Assembly (NCBI GenBank): GCA_030635365.1
Contig: DAOVYZ010000044.1
Location: 1-11,687 of the forward strand
Length of the DNA stretch: 11,687 nucleotides
Reading direction: 5' to 3'
From: Bacteroidales bacterium
GTDB taxonomy: Bacteria > Bacteroidota > Bacteroidia > Bacteroidales > UBA12077
The notes below the pieces were generated by a model. The model saw only the letters and a list, made by a program, of their open reading frames with translations, was not told the DNA's origin and searched no databases. Shown here piece by piece: positions 1 to 7,698 of the stretch. Made by a program: the position numbers and the translations under genes. Each line of letters opens with the position of its first letter. The first letter of the stretch is position 1.

Positions 1-153
1 AAATGATAATGACTGAAAGTCAAGCAATAATGATTTACAAATCGTGGAATATACTTCGAAAATATAAAATCATTAATCCTTGTTCGATATTCATTATAAG
101 CACTTTACAGAGATGTGGGTACACTGTAGCTGCTGGCAAGCAGGTTGGTGTCT

Positions 154-1149
154 TTATGCTTCATAAAACCCTGATGCAGTAATTAGAAATATAAAAAGTA
201 TCACAATACAAATTATTATAAAATATGCTGATAAAGATCCTATTGTTTTTAAGAATGCACTCAAATATGAACGGTTATAAAACCTTTTAATACCCAACAT
301 TAAGTATACCGGTATGCCCCATAGCAGGTAAGCCATGTACTCATATACACTTTCTGGAAGGATCATTGCAATTACTATAATTAAAGAGGATAAACCAAAA
401 ACAAAGGAATGGAAGTTAATAGAGAATATCAGGTGGTTTACGTACAACATTTTTGACCTCCATAATATTAACGCTAAAAACCCTGCAAAAAAAGGCATTA
501 AAAGAAATAATACATATGAACTTGTTTTTAAAAATTTCTCATAAAAAGCTTTCGAGTTATCAGTTATGTTTAAACCCCCTATTATGGTTTTTTTTAAGCC
601 AATATTTATATTTGTATCAGCTAAAACATCTTCTTTCATTTTTTCTTTATCTAACTCTGTCAAGTCTTCAAAATATTTTACAATTGTGCTGTCCTCATCT
701 TCTAATGCCTCTCCAATTTCCTGTCTCAATGAATCTGTCATTGGGTCCATCTGAACTTTCCCTATTTCCTTAAAATTATCGGTACCTGCACTTTGAGCCA
801 AGAAGAAAAAAATAATACTTATAAGCATGTACATTCGCATTGGAGCTACATACTTTCTTCTTTTACCCCTAAAATATTCTTGTGTTAAAAAACCTGGTTT
901 AGTAAAAAAAGGAATTAAAGTATTAAGTAATCTTACATCAAGACTTATTGAATCTAATAAATCACCAATAATTTCTTTTATAGGTTTATTAAAATCTTTA
1001 TTTGATTGTCCACAATTAGGGCAGAATTTCCCTACTTCTTCTTTTCCGCAATTAGGACAAATAATAAAATCATACTTTGTAACTTCTGTGTTATCATTTA
1101 TAATCTTCTTAATTTCTTTACTTTTACCCATAAGTACTTCATTATACAT
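154..1149 (-). CDS. DUF3667-type zinc-ribbon integral membrane protein
   Basis: Function is unknown. The N-terminus carries a zinc ribbon of two CPNCG knuckles (Cys31/Cys34 and Cys43/Cys46). It is followed by a conserved stretch with TKPGFLTQEYFRGKRRKYV (about residues 83-101), the pattern I associate with DUF3667 proteins of Bacteroidota. Five hydrophobic segments follow, at about 105-121, 211-231, 242-264, 270-287 and 300-325. An acidic, Lys-rich loop of roughly 90 residues separates the first from the rest. The protein should therefore sit in the inner membrane with a cytoplasmic zinc-binding head. A second Met at residue 7 (MGKSKEIKK) is an equally plausible start, and no Shine-Dalgarno sequence decides between them. 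The gene lies downstream of pepD on the same strand, but pepD's terminator separates them, so it is probably transcribed alone. The family call is from memory of the motif pattern. Confidence 0.8.
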   Translation of the reverse strand: MYNEVLMGKSKEIKKIINDNTEVTKYDFIICPNCGKEEVGKFCPNCGQSNKDFNKPIKEIIGDLLDSISLDVRLLNTLIPFFTKPGFLTQEYFRGKRRKYVAPMRMYMLISIIFFFLAQSAGTDNFKEIGKVQMDPMTDSLRQEIGEALEDEDSTIVKYFEDLTELDKEKMKEDVLADTNINIGLKKTIIGGLNITDNSKAFYEKFLKTSSYVLFLLMPFFAGFLALILWRSKMLYVNHLIFSINFHSFVFGLSSLIIVIAMILPESVYEYMAYLLWGIPVYLMLGIKRFYNRSYLSAFLKTIGSLSAYFIIICIVILFIFLITASGFYEA

Positions 1150-1211
1150 TTAGGGAATGAAAATACATAATTAAATTAATTTTTTACAGTAGATTGTAAA
1201 CTTTGTTAAAC

Positions 1212-1239
1212 AAAAAAGGTGTCAAAAACTGACACCTTT
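1212..1239 (-). terminator. Intrinsic terminator of pepD
   Basis: A 9-base-pair stem (1215-1223 with 1231-1239, AAAGGTGTC/GACACCTTT) encloses a 7-base loop, 20 bases beyond the pepD stop. Read on the minus strand, the right arm runs straight into a T-tract (CCTTTTTTG), as expected for Rho-independent termination. The T-rich run on the other side could also work in the plus direction, but no plus-strand gene leads into it. Confidence 0.85.
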
Positions 1240-1258
1240 CACTTTTTATTTTCAAATC

Positions 1259-2716
1259 TTATTTTTTAGAAATATTTTTTAATGTTTCAACCAAAAATTC
1301 CCAAAACTTTTTAACAGTTGCTATATTTACTTTTTCATCAGGAGAGTGTGGAAAACGAATTGTCGGGCCAAATGAAATAGTATCTAATTTTGGATAGTTC
1401 TCCATTATAATGCCACATTCCAATCCTGCATGAATTCCTTTAATTTCAGGTACCTTGCCCCAGTTCTTATTATACACATCCTGCATCGTTTTTAAGATAG
1501 GCGAATTTACGTTAGGTTTCCATCCCGGATATGATCCTTCATGAACAACTTCGGCTCCTGCAAGTTCAAAGACACAACGAATCATAGTTGCAAGGTTTTC
1601 TTTTCCACTATCAACAGAGCTACGTTGTAAAGTCGCTACACTAATGTAATCATCATGCTTTTGAACAATAGCTAAATTCGTTGATGTTTCTACTAATCCT
1701 TCCATAGAGTCACTCATTCGAATAACTCCATTCGGGCAGCCATATAATCCTTTAATTAAGTTGTTGTGAGTTATTTCATCTATAACATGAGATGGGTTTT
1801 CTGTTTCTTTATAAAGAATATTTAAGTCCGGTTCGGTAACGGAAAGTTCCTCTTTCAAAACAGGAATCAATTCATCAATAAAGCTTTTAAACTCACCCAC
1901 CTGTCCATTAGGAACAACAACAACAGCAAATCCTTCTCTGGGGATTGCATTTCGCAAACTTCCTGATTGAATATCTGCTAGTCGGATATTTAAAGTTTTA
2001 TTTACAGCATGAAGAACCCTGTTTAAAAGTTTATTAGCATTTCCTCTTCCTAAGGGAATATCTAAACCTGAATGGCCACCTTTCAACCCTTTTACATCAA
2101 TTTTGAAAGTTTGTGAATCACCAGGAACTGCTTCTTCTTTATAATGGAATTTAGCATTTGTATCAATTCCGCCAGCACAACCAATATAAAGTTCTCCTTC
2201 ATCTTCTGAATCTGTATTTATTAAAATATCAGCATTTAGAACACCCGGTTGTAAATTTTCAGCACCGGTCATTCCTGTTTCTTCATCAACAGTTAATAAT
2301 ACTTCTAAAGGGCCATGTTCAATATCCGTTGCCTGTAAAGCAGCTAATGCCGCAGCAACTCCAATACCATTATCAGCTCCTAAAGTAGTATCTTTTGCTG
2401 TTACCCACTCTCCATCAACATAAGCTTGAATCGGATCATTCTCAAAATCATGCTGTACATCACTATTTTTTTGAGGTACCATATCCAAATGCCCTTGAAG
2501 CAATACAGTTTTTCTATCTTCCATTCCTGGAGTAGCAGGCTTTTTAATTATTATATTACCTATTTCTTCTTCAATAGTTTCAAGCCCTAAATCCTCACCA
2601 AACTTTTTTGCAAATTCTACTGCTTTTCGCTCTTTCTTTGATGGGCGTGGTATATTACATAATTGTTGAAAAATTTCCCAAACTGCTTTTGGTTCTAAAT
2701 TACGAATTTCACTCAT
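1259..2716 (-). CDS. pepD: Aminoacyl-histidine dipeptidase PepD (peptidase M20C)
   Basis: This is a cytoplasmic zinc dipeptidase that hydrolyses Xaa-His and other dipeptides, supplying amino acids from imported or recycled peptides. The M20 di-zinc site is complete: His76 and Asp78 in GHLDMVPQ, bridging Asp115 in LGADNGIG, catalytic base Glu145 with ligand Glu146 in VDEETGMTGA, Asp169 in INTDSEDEGE, and His457 in RFPHSPDE. His215 in KGGHSG marks the lid domain, and NAIPRE at 256-261 and HAGLECG at 429-435 are typical of PepD. The length of 485 residues is normal for the family. There is no signal peptide. The start is supported by GGAGG seven bases upstream, which is notable because Shine-Dalgarno sequences are otherwise weak in this window. 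The gene is monocistronic: it has its own terminator and a spacer upstream. The peptide transporter at 7699 could feed it substrate, but nothing shows co-regulation. Confidence 0.96.
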   Translation of the reverse strand: MSEIRNLEPKAVWEIFQQLCNIPRPSKKERKAVEFAKKFGEDLGLETIEEEIGNIIIKKPATPGMEDRKTVLLQGHLDMVPQKNSDVQHDFENDPIQAYVDGEWVTAKDTTLGADNGIGVAAALAALQATDIEHGPLEVLLTVDEETGMTGAENLQPGVLNADILINTDSEDEGELYIGCAGGIDTNAKFHYKEEAVPGDSQTFKIDVKGLKGGHSGLDIPLGRGNANKLLNRVLHAVNKTLNIRLADIQSGSLRNAIPREGFAVVVVPNGQVGEFKSFIDELIPVLKEELSVTEPDLNILYKETENPSHVIDEITHNNLIKGLYGCPNGVIRMSDSMEGLVETSTNLAIVQKHDDYISVATLQRSSVDSGKENLATMIRCVFELAGAEVVHEGSYPGWKPNVNSPILKTMQDVYNKNWGKVPEIKGIHAGLECGIIMENYPKLDTISFGPTIRFPHSPDEKVNIATVKKFWEFLVETLKNISKK

Positions 2717-2723
2717 TGATTTT

Positions 2724-2728
2724 CCTCC
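2724..2728 (-). promoter_or_regulatory. Shine-Dalgarno of pepD
   Basis: On the minus strand GGAGG stands seven bases before the pepD ATG. It is the clearest ribosome binding site among the genes here; most others have only A/T-rich leaders, as is usual in Bacteroidota. It fixes the pepD start. Confidence 0.7.
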
Positions 2729-2802
2729 GTTGTTTTATGATTGTTTATTTATTAAATATTTATTAATTAAATGTAAAAAAAGACCCTACTACATAGGAAG
2801 CT

Positions 2803-2810
2803 CAAATTTA
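2803..2810 (-). promoter_or_regulatory. Candidate -7 element for pepD
   Basis: On the minus strand this reads TAAATTTG, an exact match to the Bacteroidota -7 consensus TAnnTTTG, about 87 bases before the pepD start. The -33 region contains only an imperfect TTTAG instead of TTG. The call rests mainly on the -7 match and on position. In such AT-rich DNA a chance match is possible. Confidence 0.4.
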
Positions 2811-2946
2811 GGAAAAAATATTGGCTTACTAAAAATCATTAGATTAGATTTTATTTTTTTCTTAACATAAAAAATACACAACTAGTAAAACTTTTTTTCT
2901 TTTAAACCGTCTAATAAAAACTTAAATGCAACTTTTATAAAAAATA

Positions 2947-2977
2947 TTGCATCTTTAATACAAAACATATTTATTTG
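2947..2977 (+). promoter_or_regulatory. Candidate promoter of the thioredoxin-like gene
   Basis: TTG (2947-2949) and TTTATTTG (2970-2977, 7 of 8 to TAnnTTTG) are 20 bases apart, fitting the Bacteroidota housekeeping sigma factor pattern. Transcription would begin near 2984, leaving a leader of about 32 bases before the ATG at 3016. The rest of the 2717-3015 spacer is AT-rich and shows no further gene. Confidence 0.45.
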
Positions 2978-3015
2978 CATACAACAAAACTGATAAGGAT
3001 AAAACACATAGGGCT

Positions 3016-3552
3016 ATGAAAAAGAATGTATTATTGTTTATATTGATAAGTGTTGTAAGTATATATTCAGTTAGAGGACAAAACCATGGAGTTAAATGGT
3101 ATTCGTTTGAAGAAGCTGTTGAGCTGAATAAAAAAGAACAAAGAAAGATATTTATTGATGTGTATACTGACTGGTGTGGTTGGTGTAAAAAAATGGATGC
3201 CACCACTTTTAACCATCCTACTATAACAAAAATCCTTAATGATGATTATTATGCAGTAAAGTTTGATGCTGAAACAAATGATACCATCTCTTTTGCTGGT
3301 CAACAGTTCATTAATGAAGGAAATAAAAACAGGTCTCCACATCAGTTGGCTGTTGCCTTACTGCAAGGCAAAATGTCGTATCCGTCTGTAGCCTATTTAA
3401 ACGAAGACAACCAGCTTTTAACTGCTGTACCCGGTTACTATACTCCGGACAGACTAGAACCAATATTGGTATTTTTTGCTGAAGATGCTTTTAAGAATCA
3501 AACTTTCGAAGAATTTGAGAAAAATTTTAAAAGTAAAATAAAAAATAAATAA
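3016..3552 (+). CDS. Secreted thioredoxin-fold protein with WCGWC active site
   Basis: This is probably a periplasmic thiol-disulfide oxidoreductase. Residues 1-21 form a signal peptide (MKKN, hydrophobic core, then SVRG before Gln22), and Gln at +1 is common in this phylum. The mature protein has a single thioredoxin fold with the redox centre TDWCGWCKKMD (Cys54, Cys57) and the cis-proline loop MSYPSVAYL (Pro123). The WCGWC-K-x-M-D surroundings resemble the Thioredoxin_7 and DsbD C-terminal-domain group more than classical thioredoxin. There are no membrane helices and no DsbD partner next door, so its electron donor and substrate are unknown. At 178 residues it is the usual size for such a single-domain protein. 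Its 3' end lies only 12 bases from the convergent alpha/beta hydrolase gene, with no clear terminator between them. Confidence 0.88.
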   Translation: MKKNVLLFILISVVSIYSVRGQNHGVKWYSFEEAVELNKKEQRKIFIDVYTDWCGWCKKMDATTFNHPTITKILNDDYYAVKFDAETNDTISFAGQQFINEGNKNRSPHQLAVALLQGKMSYPSVAYLNEDNQLLTAVPGYYTPDRLEPILVFFAEDAFKNQTFEEFEKNFKSKIKNK

Positions 3553-3564
3553 TTATAAACCTTA

Positions 3565-4509
3565 TTATTCAACATTTTCTATAAAGTTCATAACAATTTT
3601 ATTAAATACTTCTGGGTTATCCATATTTGCACAATGGCCCGCATTTTTTATGATATAATATTTGCTCTTTGATACTCTTTTATTCCATTTTTTGCATACA
3701 TCTTTAACTAATTCCAAATCGTTTTCTCCACAAAGTAATAATAAAGGGTAATGTACATAAGAATTCTTTCGGAGTTTTAATATATTCTTCAGTCCTGGCA
3801 TCACTGTAAAAGACTTTCGTGTAAATAAACCTGTCATACAATAAAACCTTGCCTGATCTTCAGCATTATTAACAACTGCGTTTGCAACATACCTACGAAA
3901 CGAGTTCATAGAAAATATTGCTTTTATTAACCATTTAAAATTTTCAGAACGTTGAGTTTTTGTAATCTCTTTATTTTCTACACTAATGTCATAGCCCCCC
4001 AATATAGTCATAGACAAAATATTTTCAGGATATTTTAATGCATAATATTGAGCTATTAATGTACCCATTGAAGCTCCAATAAAATGAGCTTTATTGTATC
4101 CTTCCGTTTTTAAAATTGTATCAATATGATATACTGTAAAATCAATTTTATCTTTTGCGTTGTTAACTTTTGATAATCCGTGTCCAAGCATATCAATTGT
4201 TACTATCCTGTATTTTTTTGAAAAGAAATCTATTTGCTTATCAAAACAACGATGATCAGCAAATGCAGGATGTAAGAATATTAGTAATTCATTAGCTGTA
4301 TCTCCGCATGTATAATAATGTATAGAATATCCATTCTGTTTTAATTCATTATGCTTTACTGAAGTTTTAATATTAACAAAAAAAGATTCTTGTAACTTCA
4401 TTCTACGAATTTTATTTTCATAACTACTCATTTTTACAAGGTTAATAATAATTAAAATTAATATAACTCCACAAATAAATAAAACTCCAATAACCATTAT
4501 TCGTTTCAT
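3565..4509 (-). CDS. Membrane-anchored alpha/beta-fold hydrolase
   Basis: A hydrophobic N-terminal segment (about residues 4-25) is followed by a charged linker, so the enzyme is probably an inner-membrane-tethered protein with the catalytic domain on the periplasmic face. The fold's landmarks are all present: LHPAF (80-83, an HG-type oxyanion motif), DMLGHGLS (106-113), nucleophile elbow GASMG with Ser147, acid Asp264 in GENDLEL, and His292 in NAGHCANMD. Substrate cannot be inferred; the family includes esterases, lipases, C-C hydrolases and haloperoxidase-like enzymes. The cap region between about 175 and 235 is short and helical. The gene lies 58 bases downstream of the 103-residue gene on the same strand and could be the last gene of that transcript or have its own promoter. 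At least the catalytic triad makes activity likely. Confidence 0.85.
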   Translation of the reverse strand: MKRIMVIGVLFICGVILILIIINLVKMSSYENKIRRMKLQESFFVNIKTSVKHNELKQNGYSIHYYTCGDTANELLIFLHPAFADHRCFDKQIDFFSKKYRIVTIDMLGHGLSKVNNAKDKIDFTVYHIDTILKTEGYNKAHFIGASMGTLIAQYYALKYPENILSMTILGGYDISVENKEITKTQRSENFKWLIKAIFSMNSFRRYVANAVVNNAEDQARFYCMTGLFTRKSFTVMPGLKNILKLRKNSYVHYPLLLLCGENDLELVKDVCKKWNKRVSKSKYYIIKNAGHCANMDNPEVFNKIVMNFIENVE

Positions 4510-4567
4510 TCTAACAATGCTATTTATTTAAAATATGTTATTATAAGATTAATTTGTTTACGAAGCC

Positions 4568-4879
4568 TCAATTTATATCATACCACCCGGCTACTAAACT
4601 TTTTTCTACCTGCATTCCAATACCACTGGCAGTTATTTCACCCTTATTATACCAGGTCATTTTATAGTAATTGCTTTTTTTTTCAATATAGAGCTCCCTG
4701 TCCGCTATTTCATTTCCATTATCATCATAATAAACAATATGATATTTACCTTCAATACTCTCTACCGGGCCTCCCGTTGCTTTTCCTATCCCACTTCCCA
4801 TAATTGAATGGCACCATTTAGCATTTAATGATCCCGGTTCTTCACCTTTCGTATATATAACACAACCAATATTATCCAT
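4568..4879 (-). CDS. Small conserved-looking protein of unknown function
   Basis: This 103-residue protein has no signal peptide and no membrane segment. It has a glycine-rich stretch GSGIGKATGGP (about 28-38), followed by EGKYHIVYYDDNGNEIADREL and then alternating strands ending in SLVAGWYDIN, so an all-beta fold with an internal repeat-like hairpin is likely. I have the impression of small bacterial proteins with the same ATGGP...EG-Y-I-YYD-GN pattern, but I cannot name the family or a function. It starts six bases after the stop of the DUF4831-type gene, so the two are almost certainly co-transcribed. The ATG is the first in frame and no Shine-Dalgarno sequence is seen. The intact reading frame and tight packing support it as a real gene. 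Confidence 0.75.
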   Translation of the reverse strand: MDNIGCVIYTKGEEPGSLNAKWCHSIMGSGIGKATGGPVESIEGKYHIVYYDDNGNEIADRELYIEKKSNYYKMTWYNKGEITASGIGMQVEKSLVAGWYDIN

Positions 4880-4885
4880 AGGATT

Positions 4886-6058
4886 TTATTTATTTTTTGT
4901 TTCTTCTTCTCTATAAAACTCAATAAACTTTTCATCATCTAACAAAAACATGTTTGGAAAAAGGACTACTGCACCATACTGCGCTACATCAACCTTACCT
5001 CTTGTCAGCATTATTTTTCCATCAAATACTTTAACCTCAACGGCATCAGGAATCCTGTAATATAATTTATCATTATATTCAGTACCTTTTCTATTTATTT
5101 TATCAGAAATAAGGTAAGATAAATTCTTAGTTAATCCCATTTCTTGAAGTTCGACTATAATTGGGCTACCACTTAGGTCGTTAGGAGATAAAATACCTTT
5201 TTCTTCATTAAACCTAAAAAGTATATATGGTTGGGTAAGTTCGGTTTCTGTAGGGGTAAACTCAAAACTTGTTTTATAACTACTCGTATATCTTTTACCT
5301 ATAAATAATTCAAGATAATCATTCTCAAGCCTATTTAGTTCATTAATTGCAACTTCTAACGATTTGCCTTCAGGGTAAAAATCTGCCATACCTGTTAAAA
5401 GTTCAAATCTTTTTTCGCGAATCATAAAAATGAAATTTGCTGCCTCCTCCACTTTGTTTTCAAAAGATTTATAAACACTTTGTTTTTTTACAACAGGAAT
5501 TTTGGCTTGTATTGAGTCTCTTTGTACTCTTTTATAATATGTTATTTTTTCTTCACCTACATATTTTGTCACACTTAAATCAGTAAAAGCTATTTCGTTT
5601 CCCTGACTGTTTCTTCCATAAAATTCGTCTGTATTAATTTTTGTATTATTATTCACTGGCAAAATGCTTCCATTAGTAATTAGTTTGTTAAAATCAATTT
5701 GCATTTTACCTGAAGGTTCCAAAATGTAATAATGATCAGGATCTATTTCATTGTATGTTTCTATTCTAATGTTTGTGATTTGCCATAACGAAATTTCTTC
5801 TTCTGGAACATTCTCAATACCCATATATTTTTCTGCATATTCGTAATAAGGGCCAGGAATAATATTTGTTTTTGTAGCTTCTACATTAAACTTAATGCTG
5901 GTTTTGGGTAGTGCGTAAATTATTCCACTCTTTGTAATTAAGTTTGAATCTTTAATATGTGTAACACGCGTTTCTGTTGTGGTCTTACACGATAAAAAAA
6001 CTGTTAAAAATATATAGATAATAAGATTTAATGCTTTTAGAGTTTTCTTTGTCTTCAT
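4886..6058 (-). CDS. DUF4831-type lipoprotein
   Basis: A 23-residue signal sequence ends in the lipobox FLSC, with Cys24 as the lipidation site, so the protein is predicted to be anchored in a membrane leaflet of the envelope. After the Ser/Thr-rich linker come SGIIYALPKTSIKFNVE (about 44-60), a PGPYYEYAEKYMGIENV stretch (68-84) and a C-terminal YYRIPDAVEVKVFDGK region (about 341-356). This is the arrangement I associate with DUF4831 proteins of Bacteroidota; their role is not known. Its ATG overlaps the nnr stop by one base (TAATG), which suggests translational coupling, and the 103-residue gene follows six bases later. The link to NAD(P)HX repair may be no more than shared transcription. 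Confidence 0.78.
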   Translation of the reverse strand: MKTKKTLKALNLIIYIFLTVFLSCKTTTETRVTHIKDSNLITKSGIIYALPKTSIKFNVEATKTNIIPGPYYEYAEKYMGIENVPEEEISLWQITNIRIETYNEIDPDHYYILEPSGKMQIDFNKLITNGSILPVNNNTKINTDEFYGRNSQGNEIAFTDLSVTKYVGEEKITYYKRVQRDSIQAKIPVVKKQSVYKSFENKVEEAANFIFMIREKRFELLTGMADFYPEGKSLEVAINELNRLENDYLELFIGKRYTSSYKTSFEFTPTETELTQPYILFRFNEEKGILSPNDLSGSPIIVELQEMGLTKNLSYLISDKINRKGTEYNDKLYYRIPDAVEVKVFDGKIMLTRGKVDVAQYGAVVLFPNMFLLDDEKFIEFYREEETKNK

Positions 6059-7566
6059 TATATAAATTTTAGATAAGCGTTTCCTAAGTTTTCAATTATA
6101 TCTGAAGCGATCAAAGCTTCTTGTCCAATCTTTTCTGCAGCAATGTCTCCAGCTAAACCATGCAAGTATACTCCAATGATCGAAGCATCTTTGGGCTCAT
6201 AACCTTGCCCTAATAACGAAAGAATAACCCCGGTTAGTACATCACCACTTCCTGCTGTTGCCATACCCGGGTTACCAGTACTATTAATATAGCACATGCC
6301 ATCAGGGCAAGTTATACTAGTATAAGCTCCCTTTAATACAACATAAACTTTGTATCTTTTTGCAAATTCAATTTGCAACTCAATTCTTTTATAGCCTTCA
6401 CTCCTTTTACCAACCAGTCTTTCAAACTCTTTTGGGTGCGGAGTTAAAATACTATTTCCCGGGATTTTATTTAAGAACTCCCGATTTTCTGAGAGAATAT
6501 TTAATCCGTCAGCATCAATTACCATTGGTGCTTTAACTTTCTCAAACAAATTCACCAAAGCTTTTTGTGTATTCTGTTTTGTTCCTATACCCGGACCAAT
6601 ACCTATTGATGTATAATTTTCAATGCTTTGAATATCTGTAAAGATAATATCCGAACAATCAATACTAATCATTGATTCAGGAACTGTTGTTTGCATTATT
6701 TGGTATCCAACCTTTGGAACATGTACTGTTAACAAACCACAACCGGTACGTAAGCATGCCTTTGCTGCAAGTACAGCTGCACCCATTTTTCCATAACTAC
6801 CGGAAATTAATAAAGCATGCCCATATGCCCCTTTATGCGAATTCTTTTTTCTTACTTTAATTTTTGATTTTATAAACTCTCTATCGGTTAAATAAAATGA
6901 AGAATCCAGCCTATCAATAAAATCCTGATTAAGCCCTATTGGTAAAACAACCCAATTACCCACATATACATCGTTATTCGAAAAAAAGAATGATAATTTC
7001 GGCATTTGAAAGGTCAAAGTATGTTTAGCTTTTATAATAGAATCAAGATCGTTACCGGAATTATCCTCTCCAAATAATCCAGATGGAATATCAATAGCTA
7101 TTATCTCTGTTTTAGAATTATTTAAATATTGCACAATATCTTTTGCTAAGCCTTCCGGTTTCCTTGTTAATCCGGAACCAAATAATCCATCTATTAAAAT
7201 ATCATCTCTAGTAATTTCTGGAAAATCAGATTTATTCCTAATTTCTTTTAATATTAACTTATCTATATTTTTTAATCTGTCTAAATTAATCTGGTTATCA
7301 TTTGATAATTTATCGGATATCTTTACTAAAAAAACTTCTACATTATAATCAAATTCATAAATTTGACGAGCAATTGCTAATCCATCTCCTCCATTATTCC
7401 CTGACCCTACAAAAATTTTAATAGTCTTTTCTTTGAAAACATTTCCATTAATCCATTTCGAAATAGCCATAGCGGCTCTCTCCATTAAATTAATTGAAGA
7501 GATTGGCTCGTTTAAAATAGTATAATTATCAAGCTCACGAACTTGGGATGACCGTAGTATTTTCAT
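6058..7566 (-). CDS. nnr: Bifunctional NAD(P)H-hydrate epimerase / ADP-dependent dehydratase
   Basis: The enzyme repairs damaged NADHX and NADPHX in the cytoplasm: the N-terminal half interconverts the R and S epimers and the C-terminal half dehydrates S-NAD(P)HX using ADP. From the ATG at 7566 (502 residues), the epimerase domain (1 to about 215) shows GSGNNGGDG (54-62), DGLFGSG (126-132) and IDIPSG (158-163). The dehydratase domain (about 240-500) shows HKGAYGH (244-250), GPGIGT (324-329), DADGLN (351-356), TPHPKEF (375-381) and the nucleotide-binding, catalytic NPGMATAGSGDVLTG (432-446, Asp442). An upstream in-frame TTG at 7587 would add seven residues, but that codon lies inside a perfect -7 promoter match, and homologues typically begin at MKIL. 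The gene heads a probable three-gene transcript and overlaps the next gene by one base. Confidence 0.96.
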   Translation of the reverse strand: MKILRSSQVRELDNYTILNEPISSINLMERAAMAISKWINGNVFKEKTIKIFVGSGNNGGDGLAIARQIYEFDYNVEVFLVKISDKLSNDNQINLDRLKNIDKLILKEIRNKSDFPEITRDDILIDGLFGSGLTRKPEGLAKDIVQYLNNSKTEIIAIDIPSGLFGEDNSGNDLDSIIKAKHTLTFQMPKLSFFFSNNDVYVGNWVVLPIGLNQDFIDRLDSSFYLTDREFIKSKIKVRKKNSHKGAYGHALLISGSYGKMGAAVLAAKACLRTGCGLLTVHVPKVGYQIMQTTVPESMISIDCSDIIFTDIQSIENYTSIGIGPGIGTKQNTQKALVNLFEKVKAPMVIDADGLNILSENREFLNKIPGNSILTPHPKEFERLVGKRSEGYKRIELQIEFAKRYKVYVVLKGAYTSITCPDGMCYINSTGNPGMATAGSGDVLTGVILSLLGQGYEPKDASIIGVYLHGLAGDIAAEKIGQEALIASDIIENLGNAYLKFI

Positions 7567-7584
7567 AACTTCAATTCTTTTACA

Positions 7585-7592
7585 CAAAAATA
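7585..7592 (-). promoter_or_regulatory. Candidate -7 element of nnr
   Basis: On the minus strand this reads TATTTTTG, an exact TAnnTTTG match, 18 bases before the nnr ATG. The -33 region is only T-rich (no TTG at the right distance). Transcription would start close to the ATG, giving a leader of roughly 12 bases. If used, it excludes the TTG at 7587 as a start codon. Confidence 0.35.
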
Positions 7593-7617
7593 ATAGCTTA
7601 AACTATTAATTAAAAAC

Positions 7618-7647
7618 TTGGTCACATAAAAAAGATTTTTATATTTG
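7618..7647 (+). promoter_or_regulatory. Promoter of the POT transporter gene
   Basis: TTG (7618-7620), a 19-base spacer and TATATTTG (7640-7647, exact TAnnTTTG) make the best Bacteroidota-type promoter in the window. The start of transcription would be near 7654, leaving a leader of about 45 AT-rich bases before the ATG at 7699. No operator-like repeat is obvious. Confidence 0.65.
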
Positions 7648-7698
7648 TTTTTCTTTTGAAACTGAAAATTTAATATTAACTAAATAAATTATAAAACT

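Noticed and set aside
3..182. Plus-strand frame of 59 codons open from the left edge, ending at 182
   Set aside because: It overlaps the 3' end of the DUF3667 gene on the other strand, has no recognisable motif, and its composition looks like random AT-rich sequence.
335..1153. Four plus-strand frames of 62-108 codons inside the DUF3667 gene
   Set aside because: They lie opposite a gene with clear motifs and membrane segments and show no coherent protein features of their own.
2955..3342. Minus-strand frames of 83 and 91 codons over the thioredoxin-like gene
   Set aside because: They are antisense to a gene with signal peptide and WCGWC motif, and the translated text is rich in runs typical of antisense reading.
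3545..3580. Weak AATAAT/ATTATT hairpin between the convergent thioredoxin and hydrolase genes
   Set aside because: It has only six A-T pairs, partly inside the hydrolase coding end; too weak to call a terminator.
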